The position numbers and the translations under genes are program-made. Shown here piece by piece: positions 9,236 through 21,862 of a stretch of DNA of 64,000 nt. Position 1 is the stretch's first letter. Every line of letters starts with the position of its first letter. The stretch comes from Haematobia irritans (lineage: Eukaryota > Arthropoda > Insecta > Diptera > Muscidae), in contig NC_134398.1 of assembly GCF_050003625.1 (NCBI RefSeq), forward strand, positions 198,655,700 to 198,719,699, read 5' to 3'. The notes under the pieces were generated by a model. That model ran no database searches. It had not been told where the DNA came from and worked only from the letters and a program-made list of their open reading frames with translations.

Positions 9236-12110
9236 CGATAATTCGTGACAACCCCTCAAAAATCAAAATTTTGGTGAAATTCCTTGAAAAAATGAAATTT
9301 TTATATGAAAAACTTATTTTGGCCATTAAATATGCGTCCTAGAGCGAAAAGGACGATAATTCGTGACCACCCCTCAAAAATCAAAATTTTGATGAAAATC
9401 CTCAAAACATGAAATTTTTATATGAAAAACTTATTTTGGCCATATATCCTTAAATATGCGTCCTAGAGCGAAAAGGACGATAATTCGTGACCACACCTCA
9501 AAAATCAAAATTTTGATGAAAATCCTCAAAAAATGAAAATTTTATATGAAAAACTTATTTTGGCCATATCTCCTTAAATATGCGTCCTAGAGGGATAAGG
9601 ATGATAATTCGTGACCACCCCTCAAAAATCAAAATTTTGGTGAAAATCCTTGAAAAATAGAAATGTTTATATGAAAAACTTATTTTGGCCATATCTCGTT
9701 AAATATGCGTCCTAGAGCGAAAAGGATGATAATTCGTGACCACCCCTCAAAAATCAAAATTTTGGTGAAAATCCTTGAAAAATTGAAATTTTTATATGAA
9801 AAACTTATTTTGGCCATATCTCCTTAAATATGCGTCCTAGAGGGAAAGGATGATAATTCGTGACCACCCCTCAAAAATCAAAATTTTGGTGAAAATCCTT
9901 GAAAAATAGAAATGTTTATATGAAAAACTTATTTTGGCCATATCTCCTTAAATATGCGTCCTAGAGCGATAAGGACGATAATTCGTGACCACCCCTCAAA
10001 AATCAAAATGTTGGTGAAAATCCTTGAAAAATTGAAATTTTTATATGAAAAACTTATTTTGGCCATATCTCCTTAAATATGCGTCCTAGAGCGAAAAGGA
10101 TGATAATTCGTGACCACCCCCAAAAATCAAAATTTTGATGAAAATCCTCAAAACATGAAATTTTTATATGAAAAACTTATTTTGGCCATGTATCCTTAAA
10201 TATGCGTCCTAGAGCGAAAAGGACGATAATTCGTGACCACACCTCAAAAATCAAAATTTTGATGAAAATCCTCAAAAAATGAAAATTTTATATGAAAAAC
10301 TTATTTTGGCCATATCTCCTTAAATATGCGTCCTAGAGGGATAAGGATGATAATTCGTGACCACCCCTCAAAAATCAAAATTTTGGTGAAAATCCTTGAA
10401 AAATAGAAATGTTTATATGAAAAACTTATTTTGGCCATATCTCGTTAAATATGCGTCCTAGAGCGAAAAGGATGATAATTCGTGACCACCCCTCAAAAAT
10501 CAAAATTTTGGTGAAAATCCTTGAAAAATAGAAATGTTTATATGAAAAACTTATTTTGGCCATATCTCGTTAAATATGCGTCCTAGAGCGAAAAGGATGA
10601 TAATTCGTGACCACCCCTCAAAAATCAAAATTTTGGTGAAATTCCTTGAAAAATTTAAATTTTTATATGAAAAACTTATTTTGGCCATATCTCCTTAGAT
10701 ATGCGTCCTAGAACGATAAGGACGATAATTCGTGACCACCCCTCAAAAATCAAACTGTTGGTGCAAAACCTTGAAAAATTGAAATTTTTATATGAAAAAC
10801 TTATTTTGGCCGTATCTCCTTAAATATGCGTCCTAGAGCGAAAAGGACGATAATTCGTGACCATCCCTCAAAAATCAAAATTTTGGTGAAATTCCTTGAA
10901 AAATTGAAATTTTTATATGAAAAACTTATTTTGGCCATATCTCCTTAAATATGCGTCCTAGAGCGAAAAATATGATAATTCGTGACGACCCCCCAAAAAT
11001 CAAAATTTTGATGAAAATCCTCAAAAAATGAAATTTTTATATGAAAAACTTATTTTGGCCATATCTCCTTAAATATGCGTCCTAGAGCGAAAAGGACGAT
11101 AATTCGTGACCACCCCTCAAAAATCAAAATTTTGGTGAATATCCTTGAAAAATTGAAATTTTTATATGAAAAACTTATTTTGGCCATATCTCCTTAAATA
11201 TGCGTCCTAGAGCGAAAAGGATGATAATTCGTGACCACCCCCCAAAAATCAAAATTTTGGTGAAAATCCTTGAAAATTTGAAATTTTTATATGAAAAACT
11301 TATTTTGGCCATATCTCCTTAAATATGCGTCCTAGAGCGAAAAGGATGATAAGTCGTGACCACCCCCCAAAAATCAAAATGTTGGTGAAAATCCTCAAAA
11401 AATGAAATTTTTATATGAAAAACTTATTTTGGCCATATCTCCTTAAATATGCGTCCTAGAGCGAAAAGGACGATAATTCGTGACCATCCCTCAAAAATCA
11501 AAATTTTGGTGAAATTCCTTGAAAAATTGAAATTTTTATATGAAAAATTTATCTTGGCCATATCTCCTTAAATATGCGTCCTAGAGCGAAAAGGACGATA
11601 ATTCGTGACCACCCCTCACAAATCAATATTTTGATGAAAATCCTCAAAAAAATGAAATTTTTATATGAAAAACTTATTTTGGCCATATCTCCTTAAATAT
11701 GCGTCCTAGAGCGAAACGGACGATAATTCGTAACCACCCCTCAAAAATCAAAATTTTGGTGAAAATCCTTGAAAAATTGAAATTTTTATATGAAAAACTT
11801 ATTTTGGCCATATCTCCTTAAATATGCGTCCTAGAGCGAAACGGACGATAATTCGTAACCACCCCTCAAAAATCAAAATTTTGGTGAAAATCCTTAAAAA
11901 ATTGAAATTTTTATATGAAAAACTTATTTTGGCCATATCTCCTTAAATATGCGTCCTAGAGCGAAAACAACGAAAATTCGTGACCACCCCTCAAAAATCA
12001 AAATTTTGGTGAAATTACTTGAAAAATTGAAATTTTTATATGAAAAACCTATTTTGGCCATATCTCCTTAAATAAGCGTCCTAGAGCGAAAAGGACGATA
12101 ATTCGTGACC
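8980..12110 (+). repeat. Segmental duplication within the satellite, copy 1 (partner 13219-16726)
   Basis: Rare variants occur here in the same order as in the partner. Examples are CATATATCC at 9441 and 13681, TGGCCATGTATCC near 10187 and 14428, GAACGATAAG at 10711 and 15202, GAGCGAAAAATATG at 10961 and 15577, and GCGAAAACAACG at 11961 and 16577. Spacing is 4240-4241, then 4491, then 4616, stepping by about whole monomers, so monomers were gained or lost after the copying. Confidence 0.9.
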
Positions 12111-13218
12111 ACCCCTCAAAAATCAAAATTTTGGTGAAAATCCTTGAAAAATTGAAATTTTTATATGAAAAACTTATTTTGGCCATATCTCCTTAAATAT
12201 GCGTCCTAGAGCGAAAAGGACGATAATTCGTGACCACCCCTCAAAAATCAAAATTTTGATGAAAATCCTCAAAACATGAAATTTTTATATGAAAAACTTA
12301 TTTTGGCCATATATCCTTAAATATGCGTCCTAGAGCGAAAAGGACGATAATTCGTGACCACACCTCAAAAATCAAAATTTTGATGAAAATCCTCAAAAAA
12401 TGAAAATTTTATATGAAAAACTTATTTTGGCCATATCTCCTTAAATATGCGTCCTAGAGGGATAAGGATGATAATTCGTGACCACCCCTCAAAAATCAAA
12501 ATTTTGGTGAAATTCCTTGAAAAATTGAAATTTTTATATGAAAAACTTATTTTGGCCATATCTCCTTAAATATGCGTCCTAGAGCGAAAAGGACGATAAT
12601 TCGTGACCACCCTTAAAAAATCAAAATTTTGATGAAAATCCTCAAAACATGAAATTTTTATATGAAAAACTTATTTTGGCCATATCTCCTTAAATATGCA
12701 TCCTAGAGCGAAAAGGACGATAATTCGTGACCACCCCTCAAAAATCAAAATTTTGATGAAAATCCTCAAAAAAATGAAATTTTTATATGAAAAACCTATT
12801 TTGGCAATATCTCCTTAAATATGCGTCCTAGAGCGATAAGGACGATAATTCCTGACCACCCCTCAAAAATCAAAATTTTGGTGAAATTCCTTGGAAAATT
12901 GAAATTTTTATATGAAAAACTTATTTTGGCCATATCTCCTTAAATATGCGTCCTAGAGCGAAAAGGACGATAATTCGTGACAACCCCTCAAAAATCAAAA
13001 TTTTGGTGAAATTCCTTGAAAAAATGAAATTTTTATATGAAAAACTTATTTTGGCCATATCTCCTTAAATATGCGTCCTAGAGCGAAAAGGACGATAATT
13101 CGTGACAACCCCTCAAAAATCAAAATTTTGGTGAAATTCCTTTAAAAAAATGAAATTTTTATATGAAAAACTTATTTTGGCCATATCTCCTTAAATATGC
13201 GTCCTAGAGCGAAAAGGA

Positions 13219-16200
13219 TGATAATTTGTGACTACCCCTCAAAAATCAAAATTTTGGTGAAAATCCTTGAAAAATTTAAATTTTTATATGAAAAACTTAT
13301 TTTGGCCATATCTCCTTAAATATGCGTCCTAGAGCGAAAAGGATGATAATTTGTGACCACCCCTCAAAAATCAAAATTTTGGTGAAAATCCTTGAAAAAT
13401 TTAAATTTTTATATGAAAAACTTATTTTGGCCATATCTCCTTAAATATGCGTCCTAGAGCGAAAAGGACGATAATTCGTGACAACCCCTCAAAAATCAAA
13501 ATTTTGGTGAAATTCCTTGAAAAAATGAAATTTTTATATGAAAAACTTATTTTCGCCATATCTCCTTAAATATGCGTCCTAGAGCGAAAAGGACGATAAT
13601 TCGTGACCACCCCTCAAAAATCAAAATTTTGATGAAAATCCTCAAAACATGAAATTTTTATATGAAAAACTTATTTTGGCCATATATCCTTAAATATGCG
13701 TCCTAGAGCGAAAAGGACGATAATTCGTGACCACACCTCAAAAATCAAAATTTTGATGAAAATCCTCAAAAAATGAAAATTTTATATGAAAAACTTATTT
13801 TGGCCATATCTCCTTAAATATGCGTCCTAGAGGGATAAGGATGATAATTCGTGACCACCCCTCAAAAATCAAAATTTTGGTGAAAATCCTTGAAAAATAG
13901 AAATGTTTATATGAAAAACTTATTTTGGCCATATCTCGTTAAATATGCGTCCTAGAGCGAAAAGGATGATAATTCGTGACCACCCCTCAAAAATCAAAAT
14001 TTTGGTGAAAATCCTTGAAAAATTGAAATTTTTATATGAAAAACTTATTTTGGCCATATCTCCTTAAATATGCGTCCTAGAGGGATAAGGATGATAATTC
14101 GTGACCACCCCTCAAAAATCAAAATTTTGGTGAAAATCCTTGAAAAATAGAAATGTTTATATGAAAAACTTATTTTGGCCATATCTCCTTAAATATGCGT
14201 CCTAGAGCGATAAGGACGATAATTCGTGACCACCCCTCAAAAATCAAAATGTTGGTGAAAATCCTTGAAAAATTGAAATTTTTATATGAAAAACTTATTT
14301 TGGCCATATCTCCTTAAATATGCGTCCTAGAGCGAAAAGGATGATAATTCGTGACCACCCCCAAAAATCAAAATTTTGATGAAAATCCTCAAAACATGAA
14401 ATTTTTATATGAAAAACTTATTTTGGCCATGTATCCTTAAATATGCGTCCTAGAGCGAAAAGGACGATAATTCGTGACCACACCTCAAAAATCAAAATTT
14501 TGATGAAAATCCTCAAAAAATGAAAATTTTATATGAAAAACTTATTTTGGCCATATCTCCTTAAATATGCGTCCTAGAGGGATAAGGATGATAATTCGTG
14601 ACCACCCCTCAAAAATCAAAATTTTGGTGAAAATCCTTGAAAAATAGAAATGTTTATATGAAAAACTTATTTTGGCCATATCTCGTTAAATATGCGTCCT
14701 AGAGCGAAAAGGATGATAATTCGTGACCACCCCTCAAAAATCAAAATTTTGGTGAAAATCCTTGAAAAATAGAAATGTTTATATGAAAAATTTATTTTGG
14801 CCATATCTCGTTAAATATGCGTCCTAGAGCGAAAAGGATGATAATTCGTGACCACCCCTCAAAAATCAAAATTTTGGTGAAAATCCTTGAAAAATTGAAA
14901 TTTTTATATGAAAAACTTATTTTGGCCATATCTCCTTAAATATGCGTCCTAGAGCGATAAGGACGATAATTCGTGACCACCCCCCAAAAATCAAAATGTT
15001 GGTGAAAATCCTTGAAAAATTGAAATTTTTATATGAAAAACTTATTTTGGCCATATCTCCTTAAATATGCGTCCTAGAGCGAAAAGGACGATAATTCGTG
15101 ACCGTCCCGCAAAAATCAAAATTTTGGTGAAATTCCTTGAAAAATTTAAATTTTTATATGAAAAACTTATTTTGGCCATATCTCCTTAAATATGCGTCCT
15201 AGAACGATAAGGACGATAATTCGTGACCACCCCTCAAAAATCAAACTGTTGGTGCAAAACCTTGAAAAATTTAAATTTTTATATGAAAAACTTATTTTGG
15301 CCGTATCTCCTTAAATATGCGTCCTAGAGCGAAAAGGACGATAATTCGTGACCACCCCTCAAAAATCAAAATTTTGGTGAAAATCCTTGAAAAATTGAAA
15401 TTTTTATATGAAAAACTTATTTTGGCCATATCTCCTTAAATATGCGTCCTAGAGCGAAAAGGACGATAATTCGTGACCATCCCTCAAAAATCAAAATTTT
15501 GGTGAAATTCCTTGAAAAATTGAAATTTTTATATGAAAAACTTATTTTGGCCATATCTCCTTAAATATGCGTCCTAGAGCGAAAAATATGATAATTCGTG
15601 ACGACCCCCCAAAAATCAAAATTTTGATGAAAATCCTCAAAAAATGAAATTTTTATATGAAAAACTTATTTTGGCCATATCTCCTTAAATATGCGTCCTA
15701 GAGCGAAAAGGACGATAATTCGTGACCACCCCTCAAAAATCAAAATTTTGGTGAATATCCATGAAAAATTGAAATTTTTATATGAAAAACTTATTTTGGC
15801 CATATCTCCTTAAATATGCGTCCTAGAGCGAAAAGGATGATAATTCGTGACCACCCCCCAAAAATCAAAATTTTGGTGAAAATCCTTGAAAATTTGAAAT
15901 TTTTATATGAAAAACTTATTTTGGCCATATCTCCTTAAATATGCGTCCTAGAGCGAAAAGGATGATAAGTCGTGACCACCCCCCAAAAATCAAAATGTTG
16001 GTGAAAATCCTCAAAAAATGAAATTTTTATATGAAAAACTTATTTTGGCCATATCTCCTTAAATATGCGTCCTAGAGCGAAAAGGACGATAATTCGTGAC
16101 CATCCCTCAAAAATCAAAATTTTGGTGAAATTCCTTGAAAAATTGAAATTTTTGTATGAAAAATTTATTTTGGCCATATCTCCTTAAATATGCGTCCTAG

Positions 16201-16726
16201 AGCGAAAAGGACGATAATTCGTGACCACCCCTCACAAATCAATATTTTGATGAAAATCCTCAAAAAAATGAAATTTTTATATGAAAAACTTATTTTGGCC
16301 ATATCTCCTTAAATATGCGTCCTAGAGCGAAACGGACGATAATTCGTAACCACCCCTCAAAAATCAAAATTTTGGTGAAAATCCTTGAAAAATTGAAATT
16401 TTTATATGAAAAACTTATTTTGGCCATATCTCCTTAAATATGCGTCCTAGAGCGAAACCGACGATAATTCGTAACCACCCCTCAAAAATCAAAATTTTGG
16501 TGAAAATCCTTGAAAAATTGAAATTTTTATATGAAAAACTTATTTTGGCCATATCTCCTTAAATATGCGTCCTAGAGCGAAAACAACGAAAATTCGTGAC
16601 CACCCCTCAAAAATCAAAATTTTGGTGAAATTACTTGAAAAATTGAAATTTTTATATGAAAAACCTATTTTGGCCATATCTCCTTAAATAAGCGTCCTAG
16701 AGCGAAAAGGACGATAATTCGTGACC
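13219..16726 (+). repeat. Segmental duplication within the satellite, copy 2 (partner 8980-12110)
   Basis: This is the second copy of the variant series described for 8980-12110. It holds extra monomers relative to that copy, including one near 15350 with GGTGAAAATCC. Both copies end near a monomer with TTAAATAAGCGTCC (about 12070 and 16688), after which the sequences diverge in subtype. Confidence 0.88.
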
Positions 16727-17040
16727 ACCCCTCAAAAATCAAAATTTTGGTGAAAATCCTTGAAAAATTTAAATTTTTATATGAAAAACTTATTTTGGCC
16801 ATATCTCCTTAAATATGCGTCCTAGAGCGAAAAGGACGATAATTCGTGACCACCCCTCAAAAATCAAAATTTTGATGAAAATCCTTGAAAAATTGAAATT
16901 TTTATATGAAAAACTTATTTTGGCCATATCTCCTTAAATATGCGTCCTAGAGCGAAAAGGATGATAATTCGTGACCACCCTCCAAAAATCAAAAAATGAA
17001 ATTTTTAAATGAACAACTTATTTTGGCCATATCTCCTTAA

Positions 17041-20000
17041 ATATGCGTCCTAGAGCGAAAAGAACGAAAATTCGTGACCACCCCTCAAAAATCAAAATTT
17101 TGGTGAAATTACTTGAAAAATTGAAATTTTTATATGAAAAACCTATTTTGGCCATATCTCCTTAAATAAGCGTCCTAGAGCGAAAAGGACGATAATTCGT
17201 GACCACCCCTCAAAAATCAAAATTTTGGTGAAAATCCTTGAAAAATTGAAATTTTTATATGAAAAACTTATTTTGGCCATATCTCCTTAAATATGCGTCC
17301 TAGAGCGAAAAGGATGATAATTCGTGACCACCCTCCAAAAATCAAAAAATGAAATTTTTAAATGAACAACTTATTTTGGCCATATCTCCTTAAATATGCG
17401 TCCTAGAGCGAAAAGGACGATAATTCGTGACCACCCCTCAAAAATCAAAATTTTGATGAAAATCCTCAAAAAAATGAAATTTTTATATGAAAAACTTATT
17501 TTGGCCATATCTCCTTACATATGCGTCCTAGAGCGAAAAGAATGATAACACGTGACCACCCCCCAAAAATCAAAATTTTGATGAAAATCCTCAAAAAATG
17601 AAATTTTTATATGAAAAACTTATTTTGGCCATATCTCCTTAAATATGCTTCCTAGAGCGATAAGGACGATAATTCGTAACCACCCCTCAAAAATTAAAAT
17701 TTTGGTGAAATTCCTTGAAAAATTGAAATTTTTATATGAAAAACTTATTTTGGCCATATCTTCTTAAATATGCGTCCTAGACCGAAAAGGATGATAATTC
17801 GTGACCACCTCCCAAAAATCAAAATTTTGGTGAAAATCCTTGAAAAAATGAAATTTTTATATGAAAAACTTATTTTGGCCATATCTCCTTAAATATGCTT
17901 CCTAGAGCGATAAGGACGATAATTCGTAACCACCCCTCAAAAATTAAAATTTTGGTGAAATTCCTTGAAAAATTGAAATTTTTATATGAAAAACTTATTT
18001 TGGCCATATCTCCTTAAATATGCGTCCTAGAGCGATAAGGACGACAATTCGTAACCACCCCTCAAAAATCAAAATTTTGGTGAAATTCCTTGAAAAATTG
18101 AAATTTTTATATGAAAAACTTATTTTGGCCATATCTCCTTAAATATGCGTCCTAGAGCGAAAAAGATGATAATTCGTGACCACCCCCCAAAAATCAAAAT
18201 TTTGATGAAAATCCTCAAAAAATGAAATTTTTATATGAAAAACTTATTTTGGCCGTATCTCCTTAAATATGCGTCCTAGAGCGAAAAGGACGATAATTCG
18301 TGACCACCCCTCAAAAATCAAAATTTTGGTGAAAATCCTTGAAAAATTGAAATTTTTATATGAAAAACTTATTTTGGCCATATCTCCTTAAATATGCGTC
18401 CTAGAGCGAAACGGACGATAATTCGTAACCACCCCTCAAAAATCAAAATTTTGGTGAAAATCTTTGAAAAATTGAAATTTTTATATGAAAAACTTATTTT
18501 GGCCATATCTCCTTAAATATGCGTCCTAGAGCGAAAAGGATGATAAGTCGTGACCACCCCCCAAAAATCAAAATGTTGGTGAAAATCCTCAAAAAATGAA
18601 ATTTTTATATGAAAAACTTATTTTGGCCATATCTCCTTAAATATGCGTCCTAGAGCGAAAAGGACGATAATTCGTGACCATCCCTCAAAAATCAAAATTT
18701 TGGTGAAATTCCTTGAAAAATTTAAATTTTTATATGAAAAACTTATTTTGGCCATATCTCCTTAAATATGCGTCCTAGAGCGAAAAGGACGATAATTCGT
18801 GACCACCCCCCAAAAATCAAAATTTTGATGAAAATCCTCAAAAAATGAAATTTTTATATGAAAAACTTATTTTGGCCGTATCTCCTTAAATATGCGTCCT
18901 AGAGCGAAAAGGACGATAATTCGTGACCATCCCTCAAAAATCAAAATTTTGGTGAAAATCCTTGAAAAATTGAAATTTTTATATGAAAAACTTATTTTGG
19001 CCATATCTCCTTAAATATGCGTCCTAGAGCGAAAAGGATGATAATTCGTGACCACCCTCCAAAAATCAAAAAATGAAATTTTTAAATGAACAACTTATTT
19101 TGGCCATATCTCCTTAAATATGCGTCCTAGAGCGAAAAGGACGATAATTCGTGACCACCCCTCAAAAATCAAAATTTTGATGAAAATCCTCAAAAAAAAT
19201 GAAATTTTTATATGAAAAACTTATTTTGGCCATATCTCCTTACATATGCGTCCTAGAGCGAAAAGAATGATAACACGTGACCACCCCCCAAAAATCAAAA
19301 TTTTGATGAAAATCCTCAAAAAATGAAATTTTTATATGAAAAACTTATTTTGGCCATATCTCCTTAAATATGCTTCCTAGAGCGATAAGGACGATAATTC
19401 GTAACCACCCCTCAAAAATTAAAATTTTGGTGAAATTCCTTGAAAAATTGAAATTTTTATATGAAAAACTTATTTTGGCCATATCTCCTTAAATATGCGT
19501 CCTAGAGCGAAAAAGATGATAATTCGTGACCACCCCCCAAAAATCAAAATTTTGATGAAAATCCTCAAAAAATGAAATTTTTATATGAAAAACTTATTTT
19601 GGCCGTATCTCCTTAAATATGCGTCCTAGAGCGAAAAGGACGATAATTCGTGACCACCCCTCAAAAATCAAAATTTTGGTGAAAATCCTTGAAAAATTGA
19701 AATTTTTATATGAAAAACTTATTTTGGCCATATCTCCTTAAATATGCGTCCTAGAGCGAAAAGAACGATAATTCGTGACCATCCCTCAAAAATCAAAATT
19801 TTGGTGAAATTCCTTGAAAAATTGAAATTTTTATATGAAAAACTTATTTTGGCCATATCTCCTTAAATATGCGTCCTAGAGCGAAAAGGACGATAATTCG
19901 TGACCACCCCTCAAAAATCAAAATTTTGATGAAAATCCTCAAAAAAATGAAATTTTTATATGAAAAACTTATTTTGGCCATATCTCCTTAAATATGCGTC

Positions 20001-21170
20001 CTAGAGCGATAAGGACGATAATTCGTAACCACCCCTCAAAAATCAAAATTTTGGTGAAATTCCTTGAAAAATTGAAATTTTTATATGAAAAACTTATTTT
20101 GGCCATATCTTCTTAAATATGCGTCCTAGAGCGAAAAGTACGATAATTCGCGACCACCCCTCAAAAATCAAAATGTTGGTGAAAATCCTCAAAAAATGAA
20201 ATTTTTATATGAAAAACTTATTTTGGCCATATCTCCTTAAATATGCATCCTAGAGCGAAAAGGACGATAATTCGTGACCATCCCTCAAAAATCAAAATTT
20301 TGATGAAATTCCTTGAAAAATTGAAATTTTTATATGAAAAACTTATTTTGGCCATATCTCCTTAAATATGCGTCCTAGAGCGAAAAGGACGATAATTCGT
20401 GACCACCCCTCAAAAATCAAAATTTTGGTGAAAATCCTTGAAAAATTGAAATTTTTATATGAAAAACTTATTTTGGCCATATCTCCTTAAATATGCGTCC
20501 TAGAGCGAAAAGGACGATAATTCGTGACCACCCCTCAAAAATCAAAATTTTGATGAAAATCCTCAAAAAAATGAAATATTTATATGAAAAACTTATTTTG
20601 GCCATATCTCCTTAAATATGCGTCCCAGAGCGAAAAGGATGATAATTCGTCACCACCCCCAAAAATCAAAATTTTGATGAAAATCCTCAAAAAATGAAAT
20701 TTTTATATGAAAAACTTATTTTGGCCATATCTCCTTAAATATGCGTCCTAGAGCGAAAAGGACGATAATTCGTGACCACCCCCCAAAAATCAAAATTTTG
20801 ATGAAAATAATCAAAAAATGAAATTTTTATATGAAAAACTTATTTTGGCCATATCTCCTTAAATATGCGTCCTAGAGCGAAACGGATGATAATTCGTGAC
20901 CACCCCCCAAAAATCAAAATTTTGGTGAAATTACTTGAAAAATTGAAATTTTTATATGAAAAACTTATTTTGGCCATATCTCCTTAAATATGCGTCCTAG
21001 AGCGAAAAGGACGATAATTCGTGACCAACCCTCAAAAATCAAAATTTTGATGAAAATCCTCAAAAAAATGAAATTTTTATATGAAAAACTTATTTTGGCC
21101 ATATCTCCTTAAATATGCGTCCTAGAGCGAAAAGGACGATAATTCGTGACCACCCCTCAAAAATCAAAAT
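17041..21170 (+). repeat. Segmental duplication of about 4-5 kb, copy 1 (partner 21863-26490)
   Basis: Matching rare variants lie at constant spacing. AGAACGAAAA at 17061 and 21883, a short monomer at 17334 and 22156, and GGCCGTATCT at 18251 and 23073 are each 4822 apart. After three monomers' difference, TGATAAGTCG at 18541 and 23737 are 5196 apart. A short monomer at 19058 and 24379, CGTCCCAGAG at 20621 and 25942, and CGTGACCAAC at 21020 and 26341 are each 5321 apart. Confidence 0.92.
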
Positions 21171-21862
21171 TTTGATGAAAATCCTCAAAAAAAATGAAAT
21201 TTTTATATGAAAAACTTATTTTGGCCATATCTCCTTACATATGCGTCCTAGAGCGAAAAGAATGATAACACGTGACCACCCCCCAAAAATCAAAATTTTG
21301 ATGAAAATCCTCAAAAAATGAAATTTTTATATGAAAAACTTATTTTGGCCATATCTCCTTAAATATGCGTCCTAGAGCGAAGAGGATGATAATTCGTGAC
21401 CACCTCCCAAAAATCAAAATTTTGGTGAAAATCCTTGAAAAAATGAAATTTTTATATGAAAAACTTATTTTGGCCATATCTCCTTAAATATGCTTCCTAG
21501 AGCGATAAGGACGATAATTCGTAACCACCCCTCAAAAATTAAAATTTTGGTGAAATTCCTTGAAAAATTGAAATTTTTATATGAAAAACTTATTTTGGCC
21601 ATATCTCCTTAAATATGCGTCCTAGAGCGAAGAGGATGATAATTCGTGACCACCTCCCAAAAATCAAAATTTTGGTGAAAATCCTTGAAAAAATGAAATT
21701 TTTATATGAAAAACTTATTTTGGCCATATCTCCTTAAATATGCGTCCTAGAGCGAAAAGGATGATAATTCGTGACCACCCCTCAAAAATCAAAATTTTGA
21801 TGAAAATCCTCAAAAAAATGAAATTTTTATATGAAAAACTTATTTTGGCCATATCTCCTTAA

